Shown here: positions 1 through 8,371 of the stretch, in pieces | How positions within the stretch are numbered: position 1 is the first letter of the stretch | Layout: every line of letters starts with the position of its first letter | NCBI RefSeq assembly: GCF_050971785.1 | Contig: NZ_JBPCCU010000007.1 | Span: 434,001 to 498,000, forward strand | Direction of reading: 5' to 3' | DNA from: Actinomadura_E scrupuli | GTDB taxonomy: Bacteria > Actinomycetota > Actinomycetes > Streptosporangiales > Streptosporangiaceae | DNA: 64,000 bases | Program-made: the position numbers and the translations under genes | The notes under the pieces: model-generated | The model's input: only the letters and a program-made list of their open reading frames with translations | What the model was told of the DNA's origin: nothing | The model's database searches: none

Positions 1-330
1 GCCATCCGGCGCAACCCGCTGATCGGCGGCCTGATCGCCACCGAACCGGACCTGCTCGTGTCCTCCATGATCAGTGACGGGGGGCGGACCCTCGCCACCG
101 TGCGGCAGTTCGTCGCAGGCCAGCTCCGCCACGAGCAACGCGCGGGCAACGTGTCGAGCGACCTGGACACCGAGTTCGTGGCCGAACTCATGGTCCGGAT
201 CTCCGCCTCCTTCCTGGCGATCCCCAGCCACCTCATCGACCTGGACGACGACGACCAGCTGGCCGCGGTGGCCCGGCGGTTCCTCGTCCCCATGCTGGAA
301 CCACCGGCCGCCCGGACGGGACCGACATAG
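1..330 (+). CDS. TetR-family regulator, C-terminal part (cut by window start)
   Basis: An open frame runs from the first base to a TAG at 328-330 with no internal stop, giving 109 residues. The sequence resembles the C-terminal ligand-binding and dimerisation helices of TetR/AcrR regulators: NPLIGGLIATEPDLL followed by an amphipathic helix ending in VAGQL and a final RFLVPML helix. The DNA-binding N-terminus lies outside the window, so target and ligand cannot be inferred. An internal start at 58 is possible but would remove an obviously homologous helix, so I treat the gene as partial rather than as a small protein. Confidence 0.7.
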   Translation, partial: AIRRNPLIGGLIATEPDLLVSSMISDGGRTLATVRQFVAGQLRHEQRAGNVSSDLDTEFVAELMVRISASFLAIPSHLIDLDDDDQLAAVARRFLVPMLEPPAARTGPT

Positions 331-402
331 ATCGCGTGCGCGGTGCCGTGGCCATATCGGCCGGGCTGACCTCGCGAAATCCCGGCCGGTGCTCTAGCCT
401 CC

Positions 403-915
403 GTGATCATGAAGCGACAGTACGAGCGCACCAGCCGGAGACTCGACTCCGGGCAGGTCGACACCGCGCTGCGGACGGCGATCGCCGCGCACGCCCAGGC
501 CCATCAGCTCGGCGATGTCCTCGCGGACGCGGTCGCCGGCTGCGAGACCCGCAGCGTGCGCCTGTCCAGACCAGGACTGCTGGCCCGGCTGACGGGTTCC
601 GGTGACCCGGACACCGAGCACCGCTCGGTGGCCCTCTACACGCCGGGCTATCTGATCATCGCGATCACCGGAGCCAATCGCGGCACGCATGTACGGTCCG
701 CCCGGCTGGACGGCGTCAGCGTCGGTACGTCCGCACTGGCCGCGCAGCTCGGGCACGTGGACGGCGGAGACAACGGGGTCAGCGTCACCGGGCTGTGGTC
801 GGGGGAGACACGAGACGCCGCGACGTCGTTCTTTCTGGGGCTGGGCGCCGACGCCGACGGCACGGCCTTCCTGACCGACCTGCGCGCCGCGATCACCGCC
901 GCGAAGACCAGGTAG
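403..915 (+). CDS. Hypothetical protein, about 170 aa
   Basis: I do not recognise this protein. It starts at a GTG (403) or, six bases on, an ATG (409); neither has a strong ribosome binding site. The product has no signal peptide or membrane segment and is rich in Ala, Thr and Asp. The middle part (SVALYTPGYLIIAITGANRGTHVRSARLDG) alternates like a beta-sheet and is followed by a helical C-terminus, reminiscent of PH-like or shielding domains found in actinomycete cytosolic proteins, but this is only a visual impression. It is flanked by the TetR fragment and a DinB-like gene on the same strand with gaps of about 70 bases. Confidence 0.6.
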   Translation: MIMKRQYERTSRRLDSGQVDTALRTAIAAHAQAHQLGDVLADAVAGCETRSVRLSRPGLLARLTGSGDPDTEHRSVALYTPGYLIIAITGANRGTHVRSARLDGVSVGTSALAAQLGHVDGGDNGVSVTGLWSGETRDAATSFFLGLGADADGTAFLTDLRAAITAAKTR

Positions 916-987
916 GCCATCGGCCCGGCGACCCCCACCCCCATTCGGGCGGTGCATTAGGTACACGGGCCGGCCGCCCCGGCACGC

Positions 988-1677
988 TTGTCCGCCGTTC
1001 CGGTACGGCACTACCTTGCCGGGGTGGATCTGTTCTCACGCTCGTGGACGGCATTGCGCACGGCGATCGGCGAACTCTCCGACCAGGACTGGGAACGGCC
1101 GTCCGGCTGTACCGGCTGGCTCGTGCGGGACCTGGTGTGCCACCTCCTCATCGGCGCCCAGGACGTCCTGATCACGCTGGTCACGCCCGCCGAAGCCGAG
1201 CCGACCGTGGACTCGGTCACCTACTGGCACCTCGGCGAGCCCCCGACCGGCGAGGAACCGCCGGAAGCACTGATCCCCCGGCTGGCCGCCGCGTACGGCG
1301 AACCGAAGTGGCTCAGGTTCCATTTCGACGACGTCGCGGCCGCCGCCGGGCGCGCCGCCGAACTCGCGGATCCGGGTGTCCGTGTCGGCACCCGCGGCGA
1401 AGTGCTGACCGTCGGCGACTACCTGTCCGCGTATGTCGTGGAATGGACGGTGCACCACCTCGACCTGATCGCACACCTTCCCTCGGCCGCCGAACCGCCC
1501 GCCGAGACCCTCGCGGCCGCCCGCGCGTTGCTGGAGAGGATCGCCGGGGCACCGATTCCGGCGTCGTTCTCCGACAGGGACGCGCTGCTGGTCGGGACCG
1601 GACGCCGCGCTCCGACGGACGCCGAGAGGGCCGCGCTGGGCAGGCCGGCCGCGAAGTTCCCGCTCGTGCTCGGCTGA
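988..1677 (+). CDS. Maleylpyruvate isomerase / DinB-like family protein
   Basis: This 229-residue protein fits the actinobacterial mycothiol-dependent maleylpyruvate isomerase N-terminal (DinB-like four-helix) family: an early helix, a CTGWLVRDLVCHLLIG segment where WxVRDxxxHL is typical, and a second histidine cluster EWTVHHLDL that together would form the metal site. Members use mycothiol as cofactor, or have unknown thiol-linked roles in the cytoplasm. The start is uncertain: TTG at 988 keeps an extra 12 residues, whereas GTG at 1024 begins right at the first conserved helix. The neighbours give no pathway information. Confidence 0.65.
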   Translation: MSAVPVRHYLAGVDLFSRSWTALRTAIGELSDQDWERPSGCTGWLVRDLVCHLLIGAQDVLITLVTPAEAEPTVDSVTYWHLGEPPTGEEPPEALIPRLAAAYGEPKWLRFHFDDVAAAAGRAAELADPGVRVGTRGEVLTVGDYLSAYVVEWTVHHLDLIAHLPSAAEPPAETLAAARALLERIAGAPIPASFSDRDALLVGTGRRAPTDAERAALGRPAAKFPLVLG

Positions 1678-1811
1678 ACAGGCCACCGGCGAACCCCCGG
1701 GAGACGCTCTAGAGCACCCGGTTGAGCCGCACTCCGAGCGGATGGGGCTGCAGGTGCCCCGGTCATGGTGCGTCCACCCCACGCATGGAGGACGAGTACG
1801 GGTCTCATATG

Positions 1812-1829
1812 CTTGCTTGACGAAGCAAG
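1812..1829. promoter_or_regulatory. Probable MarR operator before the SDR gene
   Basis: Perfect 7-base inverted repeat CTTGCTT-GACG-AAGCAAG, 54 bases before the SDR start codon. The inner half-sites TGCTT-N4-AAGCA recur just before the marR gene (2680-2693), and both copies continue as AAGCAAGTA. Two copies bracketing a MarR gene and its neighbour are the classic arrangement for an autoregulating MarR repressor; binding itself is inferred. Confidence 0.6.
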
Positions 1830-1883
1830 TAACTCCCCGGGCGGCGCGGAGCCACTCGGACGGACACGGACCAGGAGAAGCCC

Positions 1884-2648
1884 ATGGGAACGCTCGACGA
1901 GAAGGTAGTGCTGATCACCGGCACCGCGGGGGGACAGGGGCGTGTCGCGTCGCTGATCTTCGCGCGAGAGGGCGCGAGGATCGTCGGATGCGACATCCAC
2001 GCCGACGCCAACAACGAGACGGTCGAACTCGTACGCCGCGGAGGCGGTGAAATGACGGGCATCGCGCCGATCGATCTCACCGACCCGGAGCAGGCGCGGC
2101 AGGTCGTCGAGGACGCCGTGGCCGCCTATGGCGGGATCGACGTGGTCTACAACAACGCCGCCTATCAGCGCTTCGGCCCGATGCCCGACTTCTCGGTCGA
2201 GGACTGGCGGGTGACCATCACCAGCGAACTCGACATCCCCTTCTTCGTGTCGAAGTTCGCGTGGCCGCACCTGGTCCGGCGTGGTGGCGGGGTCATCATC
2301 AACGTCGCGTCCATGGCCGGCATGATCGCTGGCGAGACGCCCCCGATGATCGCGCATGCCGCGGCGAACGCCGGCGTCATCGGCATGACGCGGCAACTCG
2401 CGCTCGAAGGCGCGCGCCACGGGATCCGCGCGGTGGCGATCAGCCCGGGGCCCGTCCTGACCCCGGCCAGTGAGCGCGACCTCGGCGACGACCAGGCGGC
2501 CCGGGCCGCGATAACCAGCAAGACGCTCCTCAAGCGCTTCGCTCAGCCCGAGGAGATCGTCGAGCTAGCGGCCTTCCTCGCATCCGACCGGGCCGCCTAC
2601 ATCACCGGCGCCAACTACCAGGTCGACGGCGGCGCGACCGCCTGGTAG
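1884..2648 (+). CDS. SDR-family oxidoreductase lacking the YxxxK catalytic pair
   Basis: A 254-residue short-chain dehydrogenase/reductase of classical length. The nucleotide-binding TGTAGGQG is at residues 12-19, a D-rich adenine pocket (CDIHAD) follows, then the NNAA motif and the active-site serine region NVASMAG. The C-terminal segment GANYQVDGG is typical. Where classical SDRs have YxASK, this protein reads HAAAN, so both the catalytic tyrosine and lysine are replaced. It may bind NAD(P) without the usual hydride chemistry, or use a different acid/base. A GGAGAAG ribosome binding site precedes ATG 1884. The MarR-type operator upstream and the MarR gene downstream suggest substrate-inducible control. 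Confidence 0.85.
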   Translation: MGTLDEKVVLITGTAGGQGRVASLIFAREGARIVGCDIHADANNETVELVRRGGGEMTGIAPIDLTDPEQARQVVEDAVAAYGGIDVVYNNAAYQRFGPMPDFSVEDWRVTITSELDIPFFVSKFAWPHLVRRGGGVIINVASMAGMIAGETPPMIAHAAANAGVIGMTRQLALEGARHGIRAVAISPGPVLTPASERDLGDDQAARAAITSKTLLKRFAQPEEIVELAAFLASDRAAYITGANYQVDGGATAW

Positions 2649-2679
2649 GGCACCGCCCGTCGAGCGACGTCCTTACAGA

Positions 2680-2693
2680 TGCTTTGTCAAGCA
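2680..2693. promoter_or_regulatory. Probable MarR operator at the marR promoter
   Basis: TGCTT-TGTC-AAGCA inverted repeat ending 14 bases before the MarR start. It shares half-sites, spacer length and the 3' extension AAGCAAGTA with the copy at 1812-1829. With so short a leader, a bound repressor here would block its own promoter. Confidence 0.55.
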
Positions 2694-2707
2694 AGTAGTC
2701 TGGCGGT

Positions 2708-3202
2708 GTGCCATCGCAAGGATCTTCACTACGCCCGCTGACCGCCGACGAGGAAGCGGTCGTCAGGGCCCTGGGCCGGGTGATCCTGGTCGTGCCGCGC
2801 ACGATGGATGCCGATCTGGTGCGGGAGCAGCGGCTGACGCTCAGCGAGTACGCGACGCTGATGCACCTCTCCGAGTCGCCCCACCGCCGGCTGCGGATGA
2901 GTGAACTCGCGGCGGCGTGCGATCTGTCGTTGAGCGGCATGACCCGCATCGTCGCCCGGCTGGAGGGCCAGGGCCTGGTCGAGCGGGTCAAGTGCGCGGA
3001 GGACGCACGCGGCTCGAACGCCGTGCTCACCGATGCCGGTCTCGCGCGTCTCGAGGAGGCGTACCCCACTCATCTGGCCAGCGTGCGACGCCACATCATC
3101 GATCACCTTGCCGAGCTGGACCTCGCCGCGCTCGCCCGCGCGCTCGAGCGCTTCGCCACCACTGCGGAAGGCCCGCAAGCACCGGGCGGCCCCTGCCGGT
3201 AG
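2708..3202 (+). CDS. MarR-family transcriptional regulator
   Basis: A 164-residue winged-helix MarR protein. It shows the N-terminal dimerisation helix, the LTLSEYATLMHLSES helix, the RLRMSELAAACDLSLSGMTRIVARLEGQGLVER helix-turn-helix (about residues 65-100), the wing with the typical D-x-R (EDARGSNAVLTDAG), and a C-terminal dimerisation helix. The GTG at 2708 lies only about 14 bases after the inverted repeat, so the mRNA is probably leaderless or nearly so. The matched operators before this gene and the SDR make those two the likely regulon, perhaps including the epimerase downstream. The ligand is unknown; phenolic or aromatic acids are common for the family. Confidence 0.85.
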   Translation: MPSQGSSLRPLTADEEAVVRALGRVILVVPRTMDADLVREQRLTLSEYATLMHLSESPHRRLRMSELAAACDLSLSGMTRIVARLEGQGLVERVKCAEDARGSNAVLTDAGLARLEEAYPTHLASVRRHIIDHLAELDLAALARALERFATTAEGPQAPGGPCR

Positions 3203-3321
3203 ACGGCCCCGGCCCATGCGAGGTCGTCGGCCGCCGGCCATGGTTCGCCGGCCACGTTCGCCGGGGTCGCGGGACACTGCCTCGAGGGCAGCCGATACCT
3301 TCGGCAGAAGGGAGCCGGGCG

Positions 3322-4773
3322 ATGACGCCTGCGAGCAAGAAGAAGGTCTTCCTCACCGGAGTCACCGGCAACTGGGGGCGCTACATCCTGCGGGAGTTCG
3401 CCAAGCGTGCCGACCGGTTCGAGGTGACCGCGCTGGTCCTGCCGGGCGAAGCCGACCGCGCGATCATCGCGCGGCACGAGGACATGGACGGCCTCACCGT
3501 GGTCTTCGGCGACCTCCTCGACTACGCGGCGGTGGAGGCCTGTGTCCGGGACGCCGATTTCGTCCTGCACGTCGCCGCGGTCGTGTCCCCCTTCGCCGAC
3601 GACCACCCCGAGCTCGCCCATCGCGTCAACGTCGGCAGTGCACGGAACATCATCCGGGCGGTCAAGGCACGGCCTGACCCCTCGGCGACCGGCGTGGTGA
3701 TGATCGGCAGCGTCGCCGAGACCGGGGACCGCAACCCCCCGCACCACTGGGGACGGGTCGGCGACCCGCTCCGCGTCTCGCGATACGACGAGTACGGGCA
3801 GAGCAAGATCCTCGCGGAGAGGGAACTCGTCGAGTCGGGACTCCCCCGCTGGGCGTGGCTTCGACAGACCGGGATCTTCCACCCCGGCCTCCTGGAGATC
3901 CGCGATCCGATCATGACGCACTCGCCGTTCGCGGGTGTCATGGAGTGGGTGTCGGTCGAGGACGCAGCCCGTCTCATGGCGAACATCTGCGAGGACGGAG
4001 TGCCGGAGGAGTTCTGGGGCGGCGTCCACAACATCGGCGGCGGGCAGACGTGGCGGCTCACGAACTGGGAGCTGCAGACGCGCACGAGCGGTGCCCTCGG
4101 CGTCAAGGACGTGACGAAATGGTATGACCGCAACTGGTTCGCCACTCGCAACTTCCACGGCCATTGGTACACCGATTCCGACCGCCTCGAAGAACTCGTA
4201 CCGTTCCGGCAGGACACCTTCGACGCCGCCCTCGCCCGCGCGGTCGCCGCCCACCCCCGGCTGAAGCTCGCCGGAACGATACCGGCGTGGATGGTGAAGC
4301 ACTTCGTCCTCAAACCGCTCACCCGCCGGCCCCGCGGCACCATGGCGTTCGTCCGCGGCGGCGACGAGGCGAGGATCAACGCCTACTTCGGCTCGCGCCG
4401 GGAATGGGAGGCCATCGGCGACTGGTCCACCTTCCGCCCGCCCCGGGCCGACCGGACTCCCCACCTCCTCGACCACGGATACGACGAGACGAAGGATCCG
4501 GCCCGCTGGAACACCGCCGACATGGTCGAGGCCGCCGCGTTCCGCGGCGGACGTCTGCTGTCCGGCTCCATGACGACCGGGGACATCAGCACACCGCTGG
4601 AGTGGGAGTGCACGCTCGGCCACATCTTCACCGGCAGCCCCCGCCTCATCCTCACCGCCGGCCACTGGTGCCCCAGCTGCGTCACCGACCCCGCCGGATA
4701 CCTTCAACAGGCGGAACGCAACCACTTCCTCGCCCAGCTGGAACAGCGGCCGCCCCGCGACCTCACCGCATGA
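3322..4773 (+). CDS. NAD-dependent epimerase/dehydratase-like protein with C-terminal zinc-ribbon-like tail
   Basis: A 483-residue protein. Residues about 8-300 form an extended-SDR Rossmann domain with TGVTGNWG at 12-19, an acidic DLLD after beta-3, the VAAVVSP region, and an intact YxxxK pair (Y158, K162 in YGQSK). The last 60 or so residues carry C430, H434, C450 and C453 in a CxxxH-x15-CPSC arrangement that looks like a treble-clef or zinc-ribbon unit rather than part of an epimerase. ATG 3322 is preceded by a purine-rich stretch. The gene lies 119 bases after marR on the same strand and may belong to the same response as the upstream SDR. The substrate is not apparent; sugar nucleotides and dihydroflavonol- or steroid-type substrates are all possible. 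Confidence 0.75.
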   Translation: MTPASKKKVFLTGVTGNWGRYILREFAKRADRFEVTALVLPGEADRAIIARHEDMDGLTVVFGDLLDYAAVEACVRDADFVLHVAAVVSPFADDHPELAHRVNVGSARNIIRAVKARPDPSATGVVMIGSVAETGDRNPPHHWGRVGDPLRVSRYDEYGQSKILAERELVESGLPRWAWLRQTGIFHPGLLEIRDPIMTHSPFAGVMEWVSVEDAARLMANICEDGVPEEFWGGVHNIGGGQTWRLTNWELQTRTSGALGVKDVTKWYDRNWFATRNFHGHWYTDSDRLEELVPFRQDTFDAALARAVAAHPRLKLAGTIPAWMVKHFVLKPLTRRPRGTMAFVRGGDEARINAYFGSRREWEAIGDWSTFRPPRADRTPHLLDHGYDETKDPARWNTADMVEAAAFRGGRLLSGSMTTGDISTPLEWECTLGHIFTGSPRLILTAGHWCPSCVTDPAGYLQQAERNHFLAQLEQRPPRDLTA

Positions 4774-4919
4774 CGCCGGAGACGCCCACCGATCCGGCCT
4801 GGATCCGGTCGACGGGCATCCGGGCATTCCAGATTTCACAGTGCAGGCGTTGCCGACTCACGAGAGTTCTTTGACCTTCACCGAGTCCTCGGGAGATCGC
4901 TCCTGCCTACAGTGAATAT

Positions 4920-5600
4920 ATGAGCGGGGACCTGCGAGCAGGCTCTGACGTGCCACGAGAGGTGCTGGACATCGCGGCTCGGATGTTCGCTGGGCTGGGA
5001 TACGACAACACCTCGGTACGAATGATCATCTGCGCGGGGGCGGATGCCGAGGCTGTGGCCGCGGCGGGCGGTAAAACCGGTCTGTACCGGGCGGTGATGG
5101 AGCACGCTCACGAGAGCGTGGTCAGCGCGCTGGAACCCGCCATCTCGCAGATCACCCCGGATGCCGCGGGCGTGAAACGGATCGCCGACGCCTTCCTGAA
5201 CTTCTCCATCGAGAACCCGGCCGTGGGCGCTCTATGGCTGCACCGGTCGCTGGCCGACGCCGCCGACATCTCCGACCTGGAGCCCCGCTATCTCGCAACG
5301 GAATACGAGATGGTCAGGGACGCCGTCCGGGGAGCCGTCAGCCTGAACCTGGACCTGCAGATGGCGATACTGACCATCGAATGGTGCGTCTACGGCTTCA
5401 TCCGGGGAGGAATCCTCGACGACCAGGGGCGTCGGGTCGGCCCGGACGACAAGGCCGTCCTCAAACGCTTCCGGAAATACCTGCACAACCTGATCGACGC
5501 GATCCTCTCCGACGGGAGCACGCCGGCGACACCCGCAGGCCGGCAGCGATCAGCCTGGCGGGCGATGCTGCCGCGGTCGCTCTCCGGGCGCAAGCAGTGA
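4920..5600 (+). CDS. TetR-family transcriptional regulator
   Basis: 226 residues. The N-terminus (VPREVLDIAARMFAGLGYDNTSVRMI) is the first helix and turn of a TetR HTH, though the recognition helix (ICAGADAEAVAAAGGKTGLYRAVMEH) is slightly divergent from the usual IAxxAGVSxGxLYxHF. The C-terminal half is helical ligand-binding or dimer domain. A TANNNT element (TACAGT, 4908-4913) sits 6 bases before ATG 4920 and there is no ribosome binding site, which suggests a leaderless transcript. It faces the USP gene that ends at 5649, so it is not part of that operon. Its target is unknown; the neighbouring redox genes are candidates. Confidence 0.7.
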   Translation: MSGDLRAGSDVPREVLDIAARMFAGLGYDNTSVRMIICAGADAEAVAAAGGKTGLYRAVMEHAHESVVSALEPAISQITPDAAGVKRIADAFLNFSIENPAVGALWLHRSLADAADISDLEPRYLATEYEMVRDAVRGAVSLNLDLQMAILTIEWCVYGFIRGGILDDQGRRVGPDDKAVLKRFRKYLHNLIDAILSDGSTPATPAGRQRSAWRAMLPRSLSGRKQ

Positions 5601-5648
5601 CGCGCACCTGGCCTCAGTGGCCGTCACAGGGGCCACACGGTCATGGGC

Positions 5649-6515
5649 TCATGCGGTGGCGGGCACGATGGCGACAGAGCAGGGAGCCTGCAGCAGCATC
5701 GCGTGGCTGACGGAGCCGAGGCGCATACCGGCGACGCCGCCGAGCCCGCGGTTGCCGAGCACGAGCAGCCCCGCCCCGGTGGCCGCCTCGAGCAGTGCAT
5801 GACGGGGAGTCAGCATGACCAGCCTGGTCTCCGCCTCCACATGGGGGTACTTCTCCCGCCACGGCGCCACCGCCCGCTCCAGCCGCGCACCGCCGGTCAC
5901 CCGCAGATGATCCGGATCCTGGATCATGCCCATCTCAGCCGCGGCGATGGCCTCCGGTTCCCAGCAGCCGTGCACCGCCAGCACCGTCTGGCCGTGCAAC
6001 GCCGCTTCCTCGAAGGCGAAGGCGAGCGCCGTCTCGGACGACGGTGATCCGTCCACCCCCACGACGACGGGACGAGCCCGGTCGGCCGCATTCCGCACCA
6101 CCACGATCGGGCAGTGGGCGTAGGAGGTCAGCTGGACCGCCGCCGAACCCGCGGCGAGTTCCTCGAATCCGCCCTGCCCGCGCACGCCCACCAGGGCGAG
6201 AGTGGCGTTTCCCGATTCGTAGACCAGGATGGCCGATGCCGGGCCCTCGGCGAGTCGCGGCCGCACATCGATGCCTGGAGCCACCTCGCGGGCGATGGCG
6301 ACTCCCCGGTCCAGCGTGTGCGCGCCCATCTTCCGGGCGACCTCGAGTGCCGCGGGCCCGGACGGCGAGTCCGAGTACGGCCAGTGCCAGGCGTGGCAGA
6401 CCGTCAGGGGCAGCCGGCGCAACCGGGCCTCTACGGCCGCCCAGCGCACCGCCCGTTCACTGGCCGCTGAGCCGTCGAAGCCCACCAGAACGTGCGATCC
6501 ATTCAGCCGGTTCAT
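5649..6515 (-). CDS. Universal stress protein, two USP domains
   Basis: 288 residues, the usual length of the actinobacterial tandem UspA protein (Rv1996/Rv2005c/Rv2623 type). Each half begins with a V-G-x-D-G-S beta strand (HVLVGFDGS; PVVVGVDGS) and ends with an ATP-binding GxxG-x9-GS motif: GVRGQGGFEELAAGS in domain 1 and GNRGLGGVAGMRLGS in domain 2. Both are intact, so ATP binding is expected. In mycobacteria such proteins slow growth under hypoxia by sensing ATP. It is the last gene of a minus-strand run (11005 to 5649) that starts with the acetyltransferase/acyl-CoA synthetase fusion, 64 bases after the preceding USP and a small hairpin. Confidence 0.9.
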   Translation of the reverse strand: MNRLNGSHVLVGFDGSAASERAVRWAAVEARLRRLPLTVCHAWHWPYSDSPSGPAALEVARKMGAHTLDRGVAIAREVAPGIDVRPRLAEGPASAILVYESGNATLALVGVRGQGGFEELAAGSAAVQLTSYAHCPIVVVRNAADRARPVVVGVDGSPSSETALAFAFEEAALHGQTVLAVHGCWEPEAIAAAEMGMIQDPDHLRVTGGARLERAVAPWREKYPHVEAETRLVMLTPRHALLEAATGAGLLVLGNRGLGGVAGMRLGSVSHAMLLQAPCSVAIVPATA

Positions 6516-6556
6516 TGTCTTCTCCTTCTCCTCGGCGTCGTGAAGAACGGGGTCGC

Positions 6557-6591
6557 CCAGCCGTGCTCCGCGGTGGCGGTCACGGCTGGGA
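6557..6591 (-). terminator. Hairpin at the end of the second USP gene
   Basis: A 10-base stem (CCCAGCCGTG with CACGGCTGGG) and a 15-base loop overlap the stop codon of the upstream USP gene and lie before the next USP. There is no T-run, so it could be a weak terminator, an attenuator or an mRNA-stability element within the operon. Confidence 0.35.
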
Positions 6592-7437
6592 CGGCACCAC
6601 GGCCATGGGGCAGTGCGCGTGGTGCAGAAGCGCGTGGCTGACGGAGCCGAGCAGCAGTCCGGTGAATCCGCCGCGGCCCCGGGTGCCGACCACGAGAAGA
6701 TCGGCTCGTGCGGAGGCGCCGGCCAGGATCCGCGCCGGGCGGCCGTGCACGACCTCGGAGACGACCTCGATGCCGGGGAACTTCTCCCGCCAGGCGGTCA
6801 GGGACTCACCGAACTCCTGCTCGGCGAACACCTGCGGGTCGTACACGGGCGGCTGCCTGTCCCCCGGCCGGCTCGAGGCGGGGTCGGACCAGACGTGCAC
6901 GGCACGCAGGCGTGCCTTGCGCATGCCGGCCTCCTCGAACGCGAAGCCGATGGCGGCCTCACCCGCCGGGGATCCGTCGACGCCCACGACGACCTCCCGC
7001 CGCACGGCGGGCTCCAGATCCCGCACCACGACGGCGGGGACCGTCGTGTGCGTGACCACCTGCAGCGCCGTCGAGCCGAACACCAGGCTGCCCACCGTGC
7101 CGGTCCCCCGGCCGCCCAGTACGACCATGGCCGCGCCCCGCGTCCGCTCCAGCAGCACCCGGGCCGGCGGGCCGGGCACGGCCTCGCCTTCGACGTTGAC
7201 GCGGGGGTCGCGTTCCCTGGCGGTGGCGACGGCCTGGTCGAGCAGGTCCCGGCCGCCGGTGAGCAGCCAATCCCGGATGGCGCCGGCCCGCGGATCGACC
7301 GGGGTGTCGGCCAGCCAGGGAGTCTCCGCGTACAGGACGCGCAGAGGCAGGCCCCGGCGTGCCGCCTCCTCGGTGGCCCATTCGACGGCACGCAGGCTCT
7401 GGACCGATCCGTCCGCTCCCACGACGATCGCGTTCAT
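6580..7437 (-). CDS. Universal stress protein, two USP domains
   Basis: 285 residues from ATG 7437 (MNAIVVGADGS). An upstream in-frame ATG would add 13 residues before the conserved first strand, so the shorter form is preferred. Tandem UspA domains carry GGRGTGTVGSLVFGS and GTRGRGGFTGLLLGS, both matching the ATP-binding GxxG-x9-GS rule. The protein is cytoplasmic and predicted to act as an adenylate-sensing stress protein. It sits between two other USP genes, 58 bases after the upstream one, with no promoter-like box in the gap, so co-transcription from the 11.0 kb promoter is likely. Confidence 0.9.
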   Translation of the reverse strand: MNAIVVGADGSVQSLRAVEWATEEAARRGLPLRVLYAETPWLADTPVDPRAGAIRDWLLTGGRDLLDQAVATARERDPRVNVEGEAVPGPPARVLLERTRGAAMVVLGGRGTGTVGSLVFGSTALQVVTHTTVPAVVVRDLEPAVRREVVVGVDGSPAGEAAIGFAFEEAGMRKARLRAVHVWSDPASSRPGDRQPPVYDPQVFAEQEFGESLTAWREKFPGIEVVSEVVHGRPARILAGASARADLLVVGTRGRGGFTGLLLGSVSHALLHHAHCPMAVVPSQP

Positions 7438-7495
7438 GATCAACCTTCTCTCGTTGCCGGCCGGGGGTTCGGCCATCGGCGGCGTCGCCGGACGG

Positions 7496-8353
7496 TCAGC
7501 TCCGCGCCCGGACGACCGCGACCGGGCAGTGCGCGTGGTGGACCAGGCCGTGGCTGACCGATCCCAGGTGCATCAGGCCGAGGGCGCTGCGGTTCCTGGA
7601 TCCGACGATGACCAGATCGGCCTGGGCCGAGGACTCGGTGAGGGCGCGTACCGGATGGTCGCGGCCCACGACCGTGACGACCTCGATCTCGGGGTGCCGC
7701 TCTCGCCACGGCGCGACGGCCTTGTCGACGTCCGTCCGGACCGCTTGTGCGATCTCCTCGACGTCGGCGGTCCCGGAGAAGTCGACCGGCGGGGCCAGCA
7801 GCTGCCAGGTGTGCACGATCCGGAGCCGTGCGCCGCGTATCCCGGCCGCGTCGAAGGCGTGGTCCAGGACGGGGGCGGGGTCCTCGGCGGGGTCGATCCC
7901 GGCGACGACCTCACCACGGTCGCCGTCGGTGTCGCCGCGTACCACCACCACGGGTCCCGCGGCGTGTCCGGCCACCCGCAGGCTCACCGCGCCGAGCAGC
8001 ATTCCGGTGAATCCGCCGAAGCCGCGGTGGCCGACGACCGTCTCGAAGCCGTCCGCCGACTGCTCACGCAGGCTCTGGGCGACGGGGCCGTACACGATCT
8101 CGGTCTCGATCTCGACATCGGGCCGGTGTTCGCGAGCCGCCTGAGCGGCCTCCGCGACGATCTGCTTGCCGCTCTCGGCCAGCTGGTCGAGGACCCCCGG
8201 GGCCGGGTAGTACGGGGTGCCGTAGCTCCAGGGCTCTTTGACATGGACGATCCGTAGCGGAAGCGAGCGGCGGGCCGCCTCGCCGGCCGCCCAGAGGACG
8301 GCGGCGGTCGCGGGCGGGGAGCCGTCGGTGCCGACGATGACGGGTGCGGACAT
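7496..8353 (-). CDS. Universal stress protein, two USP domains, second nucleotide motif altered
   Basis: 285 residues (MSAPVIVGTDGS). The first domain ends GHRGFGGFTGMLLGA, with Ala for the final Ser. The second reads GSRNRSALGLMHLGS, which loses the second glycine of GxxG. The two ATP sites may therefore be weakened compared with the two USPs downstream. It begins 18 bases after the acyl-CoA synthetase/GNAT gene ends and has its own AGGAG-like ribosome site (GAAGGAGATCATC), consistent with one operon. The family role is growth arrest and stress survival; a specific partner is not visible. Confidence 0.88.
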   Translation of the reverse strand: MSAPVIVGTDGSPPATAAVLWAAGEAARRSLPLRIVHVKEPWSYGTPYYPAPGVLDQLAESGKQIVAEAAQAAREHRPDVEIETEIVYGPVAQSLREQSADGFETVVGHRGFGGFTGMLLGAVSLRVAGHAAGPVVVVRGDTDGDRGEVVAGIDPAEDPAPVLDHAFDAAGIRGARLRIVHTWQLLAPPVDFSGTADVEEIAQAVRTDVDKAVAPWRERHPEIEVVTVVGRDHPVRALTESSAQADLVIVGSRNRSALGLMHLGSVSHGLVHHAHCPVAVVRARS

Positions 8354-8371
8354 GATGATCTCCTTCGGTGG

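Noticed and set aside
3103..4839. 578-codon minus-strand frame opposite the epimerase
   Set aside because: Composition is that of an antisense shadow; the plus strand encodes clear Rossmann motifs in order.
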